Below, one piece after another: positions 23,431-32,843 of a stretch of 40,356 nucleotides of DNA. The stretch covers positions 1 through 40,356 of the forward strand of contig JABCYQ010000026.1 in assembly GCA_013290125.1 (NCBI GenBank), read 5' to 3'. Both the position numbers and the translations under genes were made by a program. Numbering within the stretch: position 1 is the first letter of the stretch; every line of letters begins with the position of its first letter. The notes under the pieces were generated by a model. That model was not told the DNA's origin. It saw only the letters and a list, made by a program, of their open reading frames with translations, and ran no database searches. The stretch is from Vulcanimicrobiota bacterium (GTDB lineage: Bacteria; Vulcanimicrobiota; Vulcanimicrobiia; Eremiobacterales; Eremiobacteraceae).

Positions 23431-25422
23431 TCAGCGTTGACTGAAGTGCGCCTGGATGTAGTCCATCCAGTGTTCGTATACGTCGAGCGTGCGAACTGGA
23501 TCGGACGGGAAGTGGCCCGGAATCGGCCAGACGCGCAAAGTCGCATCCTTGTGATTGTCGCGCAGCGCACGCCAGTACATGGATGACGTCGCGAACGGAT
23601 CGCGATTGTCGCCCACGTCGGACAAGATGAGCACCGGTGTGGTGACATCCTTGACGTAGGTGATTGCGGACGCACGGCGCCATTCCGCGGCGTTTCCTGC
23701 GACATACGGTGAACCATGGAAGAGCGCGGCATCCGATTGGCTGTCGTCGGCGACGCCGTAGTCCGTGGCCCAATCGTTGACCGAAGCACCCGAGACGGCC
23801 GCGCTCCAAACGTGGTATTTCGAGATCATCCACGCCGTCATGATCCCGCCGTACGACCAGCCGGAGACGGCGATGCGTTTGTCATCGACTATGCCACGCG
23901 CGCGGACCGCGTCCACAGCGGCCATTATGTCCTTGCCGGGACCGTCTTCAGGATCATAGAGGACGCCGCGCATATAGGCCAGGCCGAGATTTGTGCTACC
24001 ACGATAGTTTGGCTCAAGCACCAGCCAGCCGCGCGCCGCCATCAGTTGCGCAAACGAATCAAAGCTGCGCACGGACGCACTCGTGGGTCCGCCATGGACC
24101 TTCAAGACGAGCGGGTAGCGGCGATGCGGGTCAAAACCCGGCGGCGTGTAGAGCAATGCGTCGCCCGCGATTCCCATCGAGGTCGCGAAGTCAATCGTCT
24201 GGGCGTCGGCGAGATCGAGTCCTTCGGCCGCCCGGTTATAGTCGGTGATCTTTTGCGGAGCGCCGTCCTTTGCGCGCACATATAGTTCACTGGGCTGCTT
24301 AACGCCGCTTCCGACGAACACCGTGGTCCCGTCGGCTGCGACCGCGCCCACAAGCGATGATGCGACGCGCAGGCCGCCAAAGTCAAGATTCGCGCTCGTG
24401 CCATCAAGCGTCCGCGCGAGCACGACGTTGGACGTATGATCGTCCGTCGCCACGAACATTCCGCTCGAATCCGGCTGCCACGCCGCATCACCGACGTAGC
24501 AATCGCAGTTCTTTGTGATGGAGACGCCATCGCCGCCGGACGGTGACGTCACGTACATCTCGACTTGGTTCGATTGACTATCACCCACGGAATAGCTGTA
24601 CGCGATGTGCTTGCCGTCGGGCGAAAACACGGGCCCGCTTTCCCACACGTCGTGATCGGTCAACTTTGTCCGGCCGCCGGACGACACATCGACGAGTTCG
24701 ATATGCGAGATGTATGAGTCGTTGAGAATCGCATTCGGATTGACGGTATAGGCGAGCGTCTTGCTATCCGGCGACCACGCAAGATTCGAATCGCTCGCAT
24801 CGCCAAAAGTCAGCTGCTTCGGCTTTCCGCCGTCAGCCGGTACGACGAAGACGTGCGATGGACGGGGTGCGGAGTGAGCGACGATCGGTTCCGTCGTGAA
24901 GACGAAGCTGTCGCGGAAACGGTCTGCGCCGCTGCGCTTGGGCTTGGGGTCCGCGGCTGCGTACGCGATGGCGCTTCCGTCAGGCCGCCACGTGTACTCT
25001 TGCACGCCGTCGCCCGCCGACGTTATCGGTTTGGCGTCGCCGCCGTTCAACGGCATCACCCACACCTGCACTGCGGTGTCGTCGCCGCTGCCGGCGTCTG
25101 CGAGAAACGCGAGCTTCGAGCCGTCAGGCGAAAAGGAAGGCGCGTCGACATCGTGTCGATCGTGAGTCAGCGTGCGGCGCGCATGCGTGGTGAGATCGAC
25201 GAGATCGATGTCGGTCGTGGTGGTATCGTCGTCCCAATTGATCCGCGAAACGACGACTGCGGCGAACTTGCCATCGCGCGAGATAGCCGGCGCCGACAAG
25301 CCCACGAACGACCGGAAATCTGAGGATTGGAGCGTGCGCGCTTGCGCTCCGCTCATCGCACAAAGCGACAAAACGGCGGTGCCGATGAGAAGTAGAAAAA
25401 GCCGGCTCACTCGTCTAGCCAT
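23431..25422 (-). CDS. Secreted prolyl-oligopeptidase-family serine peptidase (S9)
   Basis: This 663-residue protein has a signal peptide (RLFLLLIGTAVLSLCAMSGAQA), a WD40/PD40 propeller with blades such as DAPSFSPDGSKLAF and PVFSPDGKHIAY, and a C-terminal alpha/beta-hydrolase domain. The triad is S523 in GWSYGGIM, Asp near 605 in SDVGDNRDP and H637 in PGHFPSD. The fold resembles S9C acylaminoacyl peptidases and dipeptidyl peptidases, which cut short peptides, often at Pro or acylated ends. The ATG at 25422 has GGAG seven bases upstream. A long open frame further upstream to 26679 is antisense to the next gene and is ignored. It is divergent from the large VPS10-like gene. Confidence 0.92.
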   Translation of the reverse strand: MARRVSRLFLLLIGTAVLSLCAMSGAQARTLQSSDFRSFVGLSAPAISRDGKFAAVVVSRINWDDDTTTTDIDLVDLTTHARRTLTHDRHDVDAPSFSPDGSKLAFLADAGSGDDTAVQVWVMPLNGGDAKPITSAGDGVQEYTWRPDGSAIAYAAADPKPKRSGADRFRDSFVFTTEPIVAHSAPRPSHVFVVPADGGKPKQLTFGDASDSNLAWSPDSKTLAYTVNPNAILNDSYISHIELVDVSSGGRTKLTDHDVWESGPVFSPDGKHIAYSYSVGDSQSNQVEMYVTSPSGGDGVSITKNCDCYVGDAAWQPDSSGMFVATDDHTSNVVLARTLDGTSANLDFGGLRVASSLVGAVAADGTTVFVGSGVKQPSELYVRAKDGAPQKITDYNRAAEGLDLADAQTIDFATSMGIAGDALLYTPPGFDPHRRYPLVLKVHGGPTSASVRSFDSFAQLMAARGWLVLEPNYRGSTNLGLAYMRGVLYDPEDGPGKDIMAAVDAVRARGIVDDKRIAVSGWSYGGIMTAWMISKYHVWSAAVSGASVNDWATDYGVADDSQSDAALFHGSPYVAGNAAEWRRASAITYVKDVTTPVLILSDVGDNRDPFATSSMYWRALRDNHKDATLRVWPIPGHFPSDPVRTLDVYEHWMDYIQAHFSQR

Positions 25423-25560
25423 GTCAGCGCTCCACGTTCGACGCCGCGAGCATCGGCCGCCTTCGCAGGTTTTCGCGACATAAATATGCATTATTGCGGC
25501 CGCAACGAAGGTCGTGCCGCGTTGCGCTTCGTAACACGCGGGATTGCTCGGAGGAAACGC

Positions 25561-28500
25561 ATGCAATCGTTGATCGCGATCATTTTCGCTTTGTTCTCGC
25601 TGGGCGCCGGCGCGTCGCCAGCCCCGGCGGCCGCTCCCTCGCCGACCGTTTCGGCGCCCTCCCCAAAACCCACGGCGACGGCGGCCGCACCAAAGGCGTC
25701 GCCCACGCCGTCCTCGCCTTTCGCAAGCATGAAATGGCGTGAGGTCGGCCCGGCGGCATCCGGCGGCCGTGTGGCCGCGGTCGCGGGCAGCGCGACCGAT
25801 CCGAATCTCTACTATATCGGCGCGGCAGGCGGCGGCGTCTGGAAATCCGATAACGGCGGCGTCACCTGGGATCCGGTTTTCGACGATCAGGATGTTCAGG
25901 CGATCGGCGCCGTCACGATTGCGCCGAGCGATGACAAGACGGTCTGGGTGGGAAGCGGCGAGACGAATCCGCGCAACGACGTCATGCTCGGAACCGGGAT
26001 ATTCAAGTCCGTAGACGCGGGCAACTCGTGGACGAAGATGGGCCTGACGGATTTGCGTACCATCTCGCGCATCGCGATTGATCCCAAAGATGTCAATCAC
26101 GTGGTCGTGTCGGGCATGGGTGATCTTTTCAAGGACAGCCCGGCGGGCGGCATCTACGTCACGTACGATGGCGGCAAGACATGGACGCATTCGCTCTACG
26201 TCGGGCCGTCGAGCGGCGGCTCTGACCTCGCGATGGACATGAAAGATCCAAATGTGGTCTACGCCGGCATCTGGCAGTTCCGGCGCCAACCTTGGATCGC
26301 TGCAAGCGGCGGCCCCGATGGCGGACTTTACAAGTCCACGGACGGCGGCAAGAGTTGGACGAAGTTGACGGGGCAAGGTCTTCCGACGGGAATCACCGGG
26401 AGGATCGGGCTCGCGATCGCGCCGAGCGATCCCACTCGCGTGTATGCGCTGATCCAAAGCAGCGACGGTTTCTTGTATCGTTCGGACGATTCGGGCGCGA
26501 CTTGGACCATGGTCAACCACGATACGCTCGTCGATCAGCGGCCGTTCTACTTCAGCCATCTTGCCGTCGACCCAACCGATAAGGATCATGTGTTTTCCGT
26601 CTCCGAACAGGCGTCTGTCAGCAAAGACGGCGGCAAGACGTTCAAGGCGATCGCCAATCAAGTCCATGTCGATTATCATGCGATCTGGATCGCGCCCAAC
26701 GACCCCAAGCGCATCATACTCGGTGAGGACGGCGGTGCACCGATCTCAGTCGACGGAGGCGCGAACTGGTTCTTCTCGCGCAACTACGCGATCGGCGAGA
26801 TCTACCACATCGCCGCGGACGACGCCACGCCGTACAATGTCTGCGCTGGCTTCCAGGATAACAGCGGCTGGTGCTGGCCGTCGAACAGCCGCGACTCCGA
26901 TGGCATCACGAACGAATACACCACGCCGGAAGTGGGCGGCGACGGGCAATGGCTCGTGCCCGATCCGGCGAACCATGACTACGTCTGGACCGATTCGCAA
27001 GACGGCGCCGTGAGCATCTGGATGAACTCCAGCAAGATCAGTTTCAGCGTCGCACCAGATCTTACGTGCTTCAACGGCTTCGCGATCGACAAGTGCACGT
27101 ACCGCTTCAACTGGGATTCACCGATCGCGTTTGCGCCATGGGATCCGCACATGGTCTGGTATGGCGGCAACGTCGTCTTCCAATCGCGAGACGAAGGGCG
27201 GCATTGGCTGCCGATAAGCCCCGATCTTACACTCAACGTAAAATCCCACCAACAGCCGTCGGGCGGGCCCATCAATTTCGACGTCACCGGGGCCGAGACG
27301 TCGGATACGATTTTGGACATCGAGGGCTCGTCCGTCAAGCGCGGCGAGATCTGGGTCGGCACCGACGACGGTCTCGTCCAGTTGACACGCGACGGTGGGA
27401 AACATTGGGTGAACGTCACGCCGCCGGGCGTGCCTCCGTTCGGTCGAGTCGAGGCGATCGCTCCATCCACGAGCGTTGACGGCACCGCGTTCGTGGCGAT
27501 CGATCGCCACTACAGCGGCGACTACGCACCGTACGTCTTCAAGACGAGCGACTTCGGAAAGACGTGGACGTCGATCTCGGCCGGTCTCCCGCAAGATCAG
27601 TCCGCGCGCGCCGTGCGGCAGGATCCGGTCAATCCAAGCATCGTCTATGCGGGCCTCGAGCGCAGCATCTGGATCTCATTCGACGGCGGCCGCAGTTGGA
27701 AGAGTCTCCAGAGCAATCTTGCGCACACCGCGGTCTTCGATATCCGGATACAGCCACGATTCGACGATCTGATCATCGGAACGCACGGGCGCTCGGCTTG
27801 GATAATGGATGACATCCGGCCGCTTCAGGAACTGGACACCGCGAAGCGAGCCGGACACTACGTCTTCCAACCGCCGGTCGCATATCAATACAACAACACG
27901 GAAAAAGCGGAAGGCACGTACAGCGAGTATGCCGCTCCAAATCCGCCGACCGGTGCTCTCATCGACTTCTTCCAGTCCAAAGCCGGCGGCAAAGCACCTG
28001 TAGTCGACATCTTCGACGCGCATAGTCGGCTTCTGCGCAGCTACGCGGGTTCTCATCCTGTCGGCACCAGCGGCAAGAAAGTACCCTGGATCAAGAATAA
28101 CGCGGGTGTCACGCGCTTTGTCTGGGATTTCTCGGAGACGCCTATCACCCCGTGGTATGGAGCCGCGAACAAACGCGCTCGCCTCCCGAACATCAGCGGT
28201 TCGGTCATCCCGGGTTCGTACACGGCGCGCGTGACCTTCTCCAACGGGCTTCGGCTTTCGCGCTCTTTTGCAGTCCGACCCGATCCCGATGCACCGTGGA
28301 CGCAAGCCGACTACCAAGCGCAGTACGATTTCTCGGAACACGCGCTTTCGATGTTGGACAATATGAATAAGGGATTCAACGCGATCGACGCGCAGGTCGC
28401 GCGCCTCAACAAGATGGGGTCGCCGAGCGCGAAGGCGCTGGCGCAGGAAGGCGTCGCCGTTGAGAACTCGCTGACCGCAAACTACAAGAACGATGAAGAC

Positions 28501-28674
28501 GGCATCATGTTCCCGCCGAAGGTCTACGAGTATCTTGAAGGATTCGTATTCGGCTCTGGTTCCGGCCCGCTTTTGCAGACGCAAGTACAAGCCGCCAGGC
28601 TGATAGCTCCGCAATACGCGGCTGCGATGGCAAAGGTCGACGGATGGCTGTCGCGCGCAAAGGCGGTGCGTTGA
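25561..28674 (+). CDS. Secreted VPS10/sialidase-fold propeller protein (paralogue A)
   Basis: This 1037-residue protein starts at ATG 25561, which has GGAGG six bases upstream and a signal peptide (MQSLIAIIFALFSLGAGAS) followed by a Pro/Ala-rich linker. It then has many repeats of the form SxDGGxxW (KSDNGGVTWDPVF, KSVDAGNSWTKMG, TYDGGKTWTHSL, KSTDGGKSWTKL), as in VPS10/sortilin-like proteins annotated as glycosyl hydrolases. The C-terminal third contains an Ig-like region and a helical end. True glycosidase activity is not established for such proteins. A similar gene (paralogue B, at 32844) lies downstream. It is divergent from the S9 peptidase and its stop overlaps the next gene by 31 bp. 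Confidence 0.9.
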   Translation: MQSLIAIIFALFSLGAGASPAPAAAPSPTVSAPSPKPTATAAAPKASPTPSSPFASMKWREVGPAASGGRVAAVAGSATDPNLYYIGAAGGGVWKSDNGGVTWDPVFDDQDVQAIGAVTIAPSDDKTVWVGSGETNPRNDVMLGTGIFKSVDAGNSWTKMGLTDLRTISRIAIDPKDVNHVVVSGMGDLFKDSPAGGIYVTYDGGKTWTHSLYVGPSSGGSDLAMDMKDPNVVYAGIWQFRRQPWIAASGGPDGGLYKSTDGGKSWTKLTGQGLPTGITGRIGLAIAPSDPTRVYALIQSSDGFLYRSDDSGATWTMVNHDTLVDQRPFYFSHLAVDPTDKDHVFSVSEQASVSKDGGKTFKAIANQVHVDYHAIWIAPNDPKRIILGEDGGAPISVDGGANWFFSRNYAIGEIYHIAADDATPYNVCAGFQDNSGWCWPSNSRDSDGITNEYTTPEVGGDGQWLVPDPANHDYVWTDSQDGAVSIWMNSSKISFSVAPDLTCFNGFAIDKCTYRFNWDSPIAFAPWDPHMVWYGGNVVFQSRDEGRHWLPISPDLTLNVKSHQQPSGGPINFDVTGAETSDTILDIEGSSVKRGEIWVGTDDGLVQLTRDGGKHWVNVTPPGVPPFGRVEAIAPSTSVDGTAFVAIDRHYSGDYAPYVFKTSDFGKTWTSISAGLPQDQSARAVRQDPVNPSIVYAGLERSIWISFDGGRSWKSLQSNLAHTAVFDIRIQPRFDDLIIGTHGRSAWIMDDIRPLQELDTAKRAGHYVFQPPVAYQYNNTEKAEGTYSEYAAPNPPTGALIDFFQSKAGGKAPVVDIFDAHSRLLRSYAGSHPVGTSGKKVPWIKNNAGVTRFVWDFSETPITPWYGAANKRARLPNISGSVIPGSYTARVTFSNGLRLSRSFAVRPDPDAPWTQADYQAQYDFSEHALSMLDNMNKGFNAIDAQVARLNKMGSPSAKALAQEGVAVENSLTANYKNDEDGIMFPPKVYEYLEGFVFGSGSGPLLQTQVQAARLIAPQYAAAMAKVDGWLSRAKAVR

Positions 28675-29642
28675 ACGACGTTCGGCCGATCTCGCGCGCC
28701 GACGTCGAGGCGGCGCGCGAGAGGATCGCGGGAACCGTACTGCGCACACCGCTCGTCAAGCTCCAAGTGGACAGCCCCGGCCGCGAGATCTACCTGAAGC
28801 TTGAAAATCTCCAGCCCACCAATTCATTCAAGATCCGCGGCGCCGCCAACGCCGTGGCGAAGCTCTCGCCCGAAGAGCGCTCGCGCGGTGTCTGGACGAT
28901 CAGTGCCGGCAACGCCGGTCAGGGCGTGGCGTACGCAGCCCGAGCCGCCGGGATTGCAAGCACTGTGGTCACCATCGACACCGCTCCCGACACGAAGGTC
29001 GCGCGCATGCAAGCCCTCGGCGCGCGACTCGTGAAGGCGCCGTTCGACGCATGCTGGCTCGCGATGGAGCGGCGCGCGTTTCCGGGTGTTGAAGGCACAT
29101 TTATCCACCCGTTCGATGATGATGATTTCATCGCGGGCAACGCGTCCATCGGACTGGAGATCCTCGAAGATCTGCCCGATGTGACGACTGTGCTCACTGC
29201 CTTCGGCGGCGGAGGTCTCATCGCGGGCGTAGCATCGGGCTTGCGTGCCGGCGGACGTCCGGATGTGCGTGTTCTTGGCGCTGAACCTGCGACCGCCGCG
29301 CCGGCACATCTATCGTTCGAGCGCAATGCCGCATCGGAATTTACGGCGTGGGAGCCGAGCTTCGTCGACGGCGCGGGAGGGAAAAGCGTCTTCCCGCGCA
29401 TGTGGGAACGCATTCGCGATATCGTGACCGGCTCGATTGTCGTATCGCTCGAAGAGACGAGGCAAGCGATGCGGCTGCTTGCGGAAAGCGCCCGCGTGAT
29501 CGCCGAGGGAGCTGGGGCGCTTCCGGTGGCGGCGGCACTCTCGGGCCGTGCCGGTACGGGGCGGATCGTGGCGGTCGTATCGGGCGGCAACGTCGATCTC
29601 GCGAAGTTCTGCCAATTGATCGACTCGCCCATCTCCCCGTAA
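28644..29642 (+). CDS. PLP-dependent threonine/serine dehydratase family
   Basis: This 332-residue fold-type II enzyme has the Schiff-base lysine K63 in TNSFKIRGA, a phosphate-binding GGGG at 188-191 in FGGGGLIAG and a C-terminal PVAAALSG. It catalyses dehydration of Ser/Thr to keto acids, and serine racemases are close relatives. It lacks a C-terminal ACT regulatory domain, so it is of the catabolic, non-allosteric size class. ATG 28644 overlaps the end of the VPS10-like gene by 31 bp; a TTG at 28671, at that gene's stop, is a plausible alternative start. A GTAG-type REP immediately follows the stop. Confidence 0.9.
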   Translation: MAVARKGGALNDVRPISRADVEAARERIAGTVLRTPLVKLQVDSPGREIYLKLENLQPTNSFKIRGAANAVAKLSPEERSRGVWTISAGNAGQGVAYAARAAGIASTVVTIDTAPDTKVARMQALGARLVKAPFDACWLAMERRAFPGVEGTFIHPFDDDDFIAGNASIGLEILEDLPDVTTVLTAFGGGGLIAGVASGLRAGGRPDVRVLGAEPATAAPAHLSFERNAASEFTAWEPSFVDGAGGKSVFPRMWERIRDIVTGSIVVSLEETRQAMRLLAESARVIAEGAGALPVAAALSGRAGTGRIVAVVSGGNVDLAKFCQLIDSPISP

Positions 29643-29646
29643 CCCC

Positions 29647-29672
29647 GTAGTAGGGCAAGCATCGCTTGCCCG
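29647..29672 (+). repeat. GTAG-headed REP element
   Basis: GTAG is followed by arms GGGCAAGC (29653-29660) and GCTTGCCC (29664-29671) around a 3-base loop. It sits 5 bp after the dehydratase stop. The GTAG head is the form known from RAYT-mobilised REPs in other bacteria and differs from the local TGAAGG family. Confidence 0.8.
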
Positions 29673-29725
29673 AAGGACCTTTCATCAATTTAGGAATGCC
29701 GCTCAGCCGCGTCTAACCCCATGTC

Positions 29726-32089
29726 GTGGGTCATCGGTTCGTTCGGTCCTTCTTCCGTTTCTGGCTATTCGTACGGGCGGCCGCACTGTGCGCTGCGCTG
29801 ATAACTCCTGCGCTCGCGGGCGACGTAGGCGATTTGAAGGCGATCGTCGTGAGCGCCGCCGGAACGCCGATCGCCGGCGCGGCGATTGGTTTGATCGGTT
29901 CGGGCGGACGATATACTTTCACATCCGACGGACAGGGCCGGTTCGGTGGTTCGATCGCGGCTGGGACCTACGTGCTGTCCGCGCACGCCCCAAAATTCAT
30001 GCCCGTCTCCGCGATCACGATATACATCTCGCCCGACCGCGTCACGGCGGTCGACGTCACGATGACGCTGTCGCAAGCGTCGTCGATCGGCGTCTTGGAT
30101 CGAGTCACGGTGAATGGAGCTGAGGCGGTCTCGACTTCGCCGTCTCACGTCGTCTCCATCAATGCCAGAGATGCCGCAGCGCGCGCCGTGTCGCGCGCTA
30201 CCGACATGATCGGCGACGAACTATCCACGACGATCGTCCCCGTCGCGGGTGGCGGATTTAATGCGCCGGCTGCCGTTGCATTGCGCGGACCAGATCCGAG
30301 CGAGACGCTCATTGAAATTGACGGTCATCAGGTCAACAACGGCAATTCTGGCGCTTTCGACGTGTCGCTGCTGGACCCGGCGGACTTGCAGAGCGTGCAG
30401 ATCGTCTACGGCATCGCACCGACGTCGTTGTTCGGTCCAGATACGCTTGGCGGCGCCGTGAACATCGTCACGCTCGAGCCGACGCAGTTGCCTCAGTCAC
30501 TGCTCCGCTTTTCTGCGGGATCGTACGGCACGATCGGCCAGACCGCTCAGACGACGGGCACGAGCGGCGACGTCGGATACGCTCTTTCGATCCATCGGAT
30601 CACGTCGACAGGGGAAATCCACGAATTCCCAATCGCGACAGATAGTGTCGATGGGTTCGTCGGCGACGGATCGGATGCTACCTCGTCGATCGTCAAACTG
30701 CGCTACAGCTTAGACCGAGGCGCGGGCTTCGTCGGAGTTTCGTTGCGCGACCAGTCCGTGTATCGCGACCTTTCGGCTGTCCTCACGGGCATCGGCAGCA
30801 GCGTTCAGAGCGGCGCGGGCTCCGCGCTGCTCGGACATAATTCCGCCTACGGTTTCGACGCGCAGCTTCCCGTCGGAAAACTGGCTGCCGATGGCGCTGC
30901 CCGGACGACCGCGCTATTCAGACACCTCACTTCGCTCGTCTCCCAATCATCTGAAGGCGCCGCTCAGACCGCATCGCCCTTCCTTTACAACAACCGCGAT
31001 GTCATCACCGATGACACGCTCGAACTCACACATCCGCTCGAGCGCGGCGTGCTGACGTTCAAGTTCGCGGCGCAGAGCGAGAATCTCGCGACCGACTACG
31101 TGCCCGGCGCTGTCAGCTCGGACAGCGTCGGGTCGCGCCCGGTCGCAGCCGCGGTCAGGGCTGCTGCATCGCCCGATCCCGGCACGGGCATTCAACCCAC
31201 GACGTTTGGACAGACGTCGCATTCGCTCGGCGCGCTGTACGCATGGGATACCACTGCGAAGCTGCACTACTCGCTTGCGGCATACCTGAGCGATTACAGC
31301 ACGTTCGGACGCAGCTTCGACCCTCGCACGGGCTTCGTGTGGACGCCGAATCCCGAATCGGCGTTGCGCGCCTCAGTAGGTACGACGTTTCAGTCGCCGC
31401 AGCTGCCGTCGCTCTACGTGCCGCCCGTCCTGCCGCCGCCATCGAACGGCTATATCAGCATCGGCAACCCTCATCTCGAGCCCGACCGAGCAACCGAGTA
31501 CGACCTCGGCTACGATCACTATTTTACTTCGGCGCAAGATTCACCAAACGTCAGTATCGATCTATACCGCTCGAACCTGCACAACGCGATCACGCAGTAC
31601 ATCCCGCCGACGACCTGCCAGACGCCGCCGACTGGTCCGCCGCCATGTTTGAGCTATCCGATAAACGCGGGCGCGCAAGTCTATACGGGCGCTGAAGCGC
31701 GCGCCGTCGTGCCGCTGCGCGGCGAGGTAGCGCTTCGAGCGGGTTACGGAGTCGACAGTGTCTACCTCCCGCCGTCAGGCGAACAGACTTTGGGAGTGCC
31801 GCTGCACAAGGCGACGCTTTCGATAGAAAAGGATGTTCACGCGCCTTTCGCCTGGTACGCTGGCGTCGTATGCGAAGGCCCCTACAACGAACTGAATCGG
31901 CCGCCGTATGCTACGCTCCAGGCCGGCGCGACGTTGCACCGGCACGACTTCGACATCGGCGTATACGGTTCGAACCTGACCAACGTCTACGATGACAAAT
32001 TCACGCGGCTAGGTGGAGGCGTACCGTTCGGGGACGCGTTTCCTCTAGCTGGCAGAGTTGTGACGATCGCCGTTACCCTCCACCGATAG
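29726..32089 (+). CDS. TonB-dependent receptor with carboxypeptidase-regulatory-like N-terminal domain
   Basis: This 787-residue outer-membrane transporter has a signal peptide (RAAALCAALITPALA), a CarboxypepD_reg-like beta-sandwich to about residue 115, a plug with LIEIDGHQVNN and IVYGIAPTSLFGPDTLGGAVNIVT, and a long beta-barrel ending TIAVTLHR. TonB-linked receptors import scarce large substrates such as metal chelates or oligosaccharides; the ligand is unknown. It shows the organism has an outer membrane. The start is GTG 29726. It lies between two GTAG-type REPs and is followed by DoxX. Confidence 0.9.
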   Translation: MGHRFVRSFFRFWLFVRAAALCAALITPALAGDVGDLKAIVVSAAGTPIAGAAIGLIGSGGRYTFTSDGQGRFGGSIAAGTYVLSAHAPKFMPVSAITIYISPDRVTAVDVTMTLSQASSIGVLDRVTVNGAEAVSTSPSHVVSINARDAAARAVSRATDMIGDELSTTIVPVAGGGFNAPAAVALRGPDPSETLIEIDGHQVNNGNSGAFDVSLLDPADLQSVQIVYGIAPTSLFGPDTLGGAVNIVTLEPTQLPQSLLRFSAGSYGTIGQTAQTTGTSGDVGYALSIHRITSTGEIHEFPIATDSVDGFVGDGSDATSSIVKLRYSLDRGAGFVGVSLRDQSVYRDLSAVLTGIGSSVQSGAGSALLGHNSAYGFDAQLPVGKLAADGAARTTALFRHLTSLVSQSSEGAAQTASPFLYNNRDVITDDTLELTHPLERGVLTFKFAAQSENLATDYVPGAVSSDSVGSRPVAAAVRAAASPDPGTGIQPTTFGQTSHSLGALYAWDTTAKLHYSLAAYLSDYSTFGRSFDPRTGFVWTPNPESALRASVGTTFQSPQLPSLYVPPVLPPPSNGYISIGNPHLEPDRATEYDLGYDHYFTSAQDSPNVSIDLYRSNLHNAITQYIPPTTCQTPPTGPPPCLSYPINAGAQVYTGAEARAVVPLRGEVALRAGYGVDSVYLPPSGEQTLGVPLHKATLSIEKDVHAPFAWYAGVVCEGPYNELNRPPYATLQAGATLHRHDFDIGVYGSNLTNVYDDKFTRLGGGVPFGDAFPLAGRVVTIAVTLHR

Positions 32090-32097
32090 TCGTCTCC

Positions 32098-32123
32098 GTA
32101 GTAGGGCGAGCATCGCTCGCCCC
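32098..32123 (+). repeat. GTAG-headed REP element
   Basis: GTAG precedes arms GGGCGAGC (32104-32111) and GCTCGCCC (32115-32122) around a 3-base ATC loop. It lies 8 bp after the TonB receptor stop and has the same design as the copy at 29647, with a different but again paired stem base. Confidence 0.8.
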
Positions 32124-32200
32124 GATGTTTCACCGTCCGTTATGGACGGTAAAAGTAACGGAATCGGATTTCTTGGCAGGATCCGGAAAGGCGGTTTGAC

Positions 32201-32710
32201 TTGGACACGGCATTGGCCATCGCCCGACTTATCATCGGTCTCGGCATTTTCGCGCACGGCGCGCAGAAGCTGTTCGGGTGGTACGGCGGCTATGGGATCA
32301 AGGGCACGGGCGGCTTCATGGAAACGCTTGGATTTCGCCCGGGCACGGTCTTCGCCACGCTATCAGGATTGGGTGAAGCCGGCGGCGGCATACTGACGCT
32401 GCTCGGATTGTTGAACCCGATCGGCCCGGCGCTCATCGTCATGGTCATGATCACGGCGATCGGATCCGTGCACATCACCAAGGGCTTCTTCACCTCCAAC
32501 GGCGGCTGGGAACTCAACGCGATGTATATCGCAGGGGCGGTGCTCATCGCACTCGTCGGACCTGGTGCATATTCGGTCGACTCCGCCGCGGGCATCACGT
32601 TTCTCGCCGGATCGCAGATCGCTTGGATCGCACTTGGTACCGCGGTCGTCATCGCGCTGTTGAACCTGACCATGCGCCGCGCGGCACCCGCTGAACAAAA
32701 GACTGCTTAG
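32201..32710 (+). CDS. DoxX-family membrane protein
   Basis: This 169-residue protein has four hydrophobic segments and the opening ARLIIGLGIFAHGAQKLFGWYGG, a DoxX hallmark, and SVHITKGFFTSNGGWELNAMYIAGAV in the third helix region. Members are small inner-membrane proteins linked to thiosulfate/quinone redox or stress defence; the precise role is unsettled. The start is TTG 32201 with a purine-rich AAAGGCGG upstream. It lies between the TonB receptor and the second VPS10-like gene. Confidence 0.85.
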   Translation: MDTALAIARLIIGLGIFAHGAQKLFGWYGGYGIKGTGGFMETLGFRPGTVFATLSGLGEAGGGILTLLGLLNPIGPALIVMVMITAIGSVHITKGFFTSNGGWELNAMYIAGAVLIALVGPGAYSVDSAAGITFLAGSQIAWIALGTAVVIALLNLTMRRAAPAEQKTA

Positions 32711-32724
32711 CCCGCATTTCGATC

Positions 32725-32785
32725 TGAAGGGGCCGATTATCTGAAGGGGCCGATTATCTGAAGGGGCCGATTTTATATCGGCCCC
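32725..32785 (+). repeat. REP with tandem 17-bp head-only duplications
   Basis: Units starting at 32725 and 32742 carry only the TGAAGG head, the first arm and GATTATC, with an exact 17-bp period. A complete REP with arms GGGCCGAT/ATCGGCCC starts at 32759. The two partial units end at nearly the same place, suggesting repeated slippage or nicking at one point. Confidence 0.85.
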
Positions 32786-32843
32786 GTTTTGGATTGTGAA
32801 CCGCCGGGCGGGACTTAGCGCGACTGCTTCCGTACTACCGACT

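Noticed and set aside
23370-23789. 140-codon N-terminal extension of the APC permease
   Set aside because: It overlaps the S9 peptidase C-terminus and encodes low-quality Arg/Ser/Thr-rich sequence. The hydrophobic protein proper starts near 23369-23381.
25423-26679. 419-codon N-terminal extension of the S9 peptidase on the minus strand
   Set aside because: It lies antisense to the VPS10-like gene, is Arg-rich and lacks any domain; the signal peptide and a good ribosome site start at 25422.
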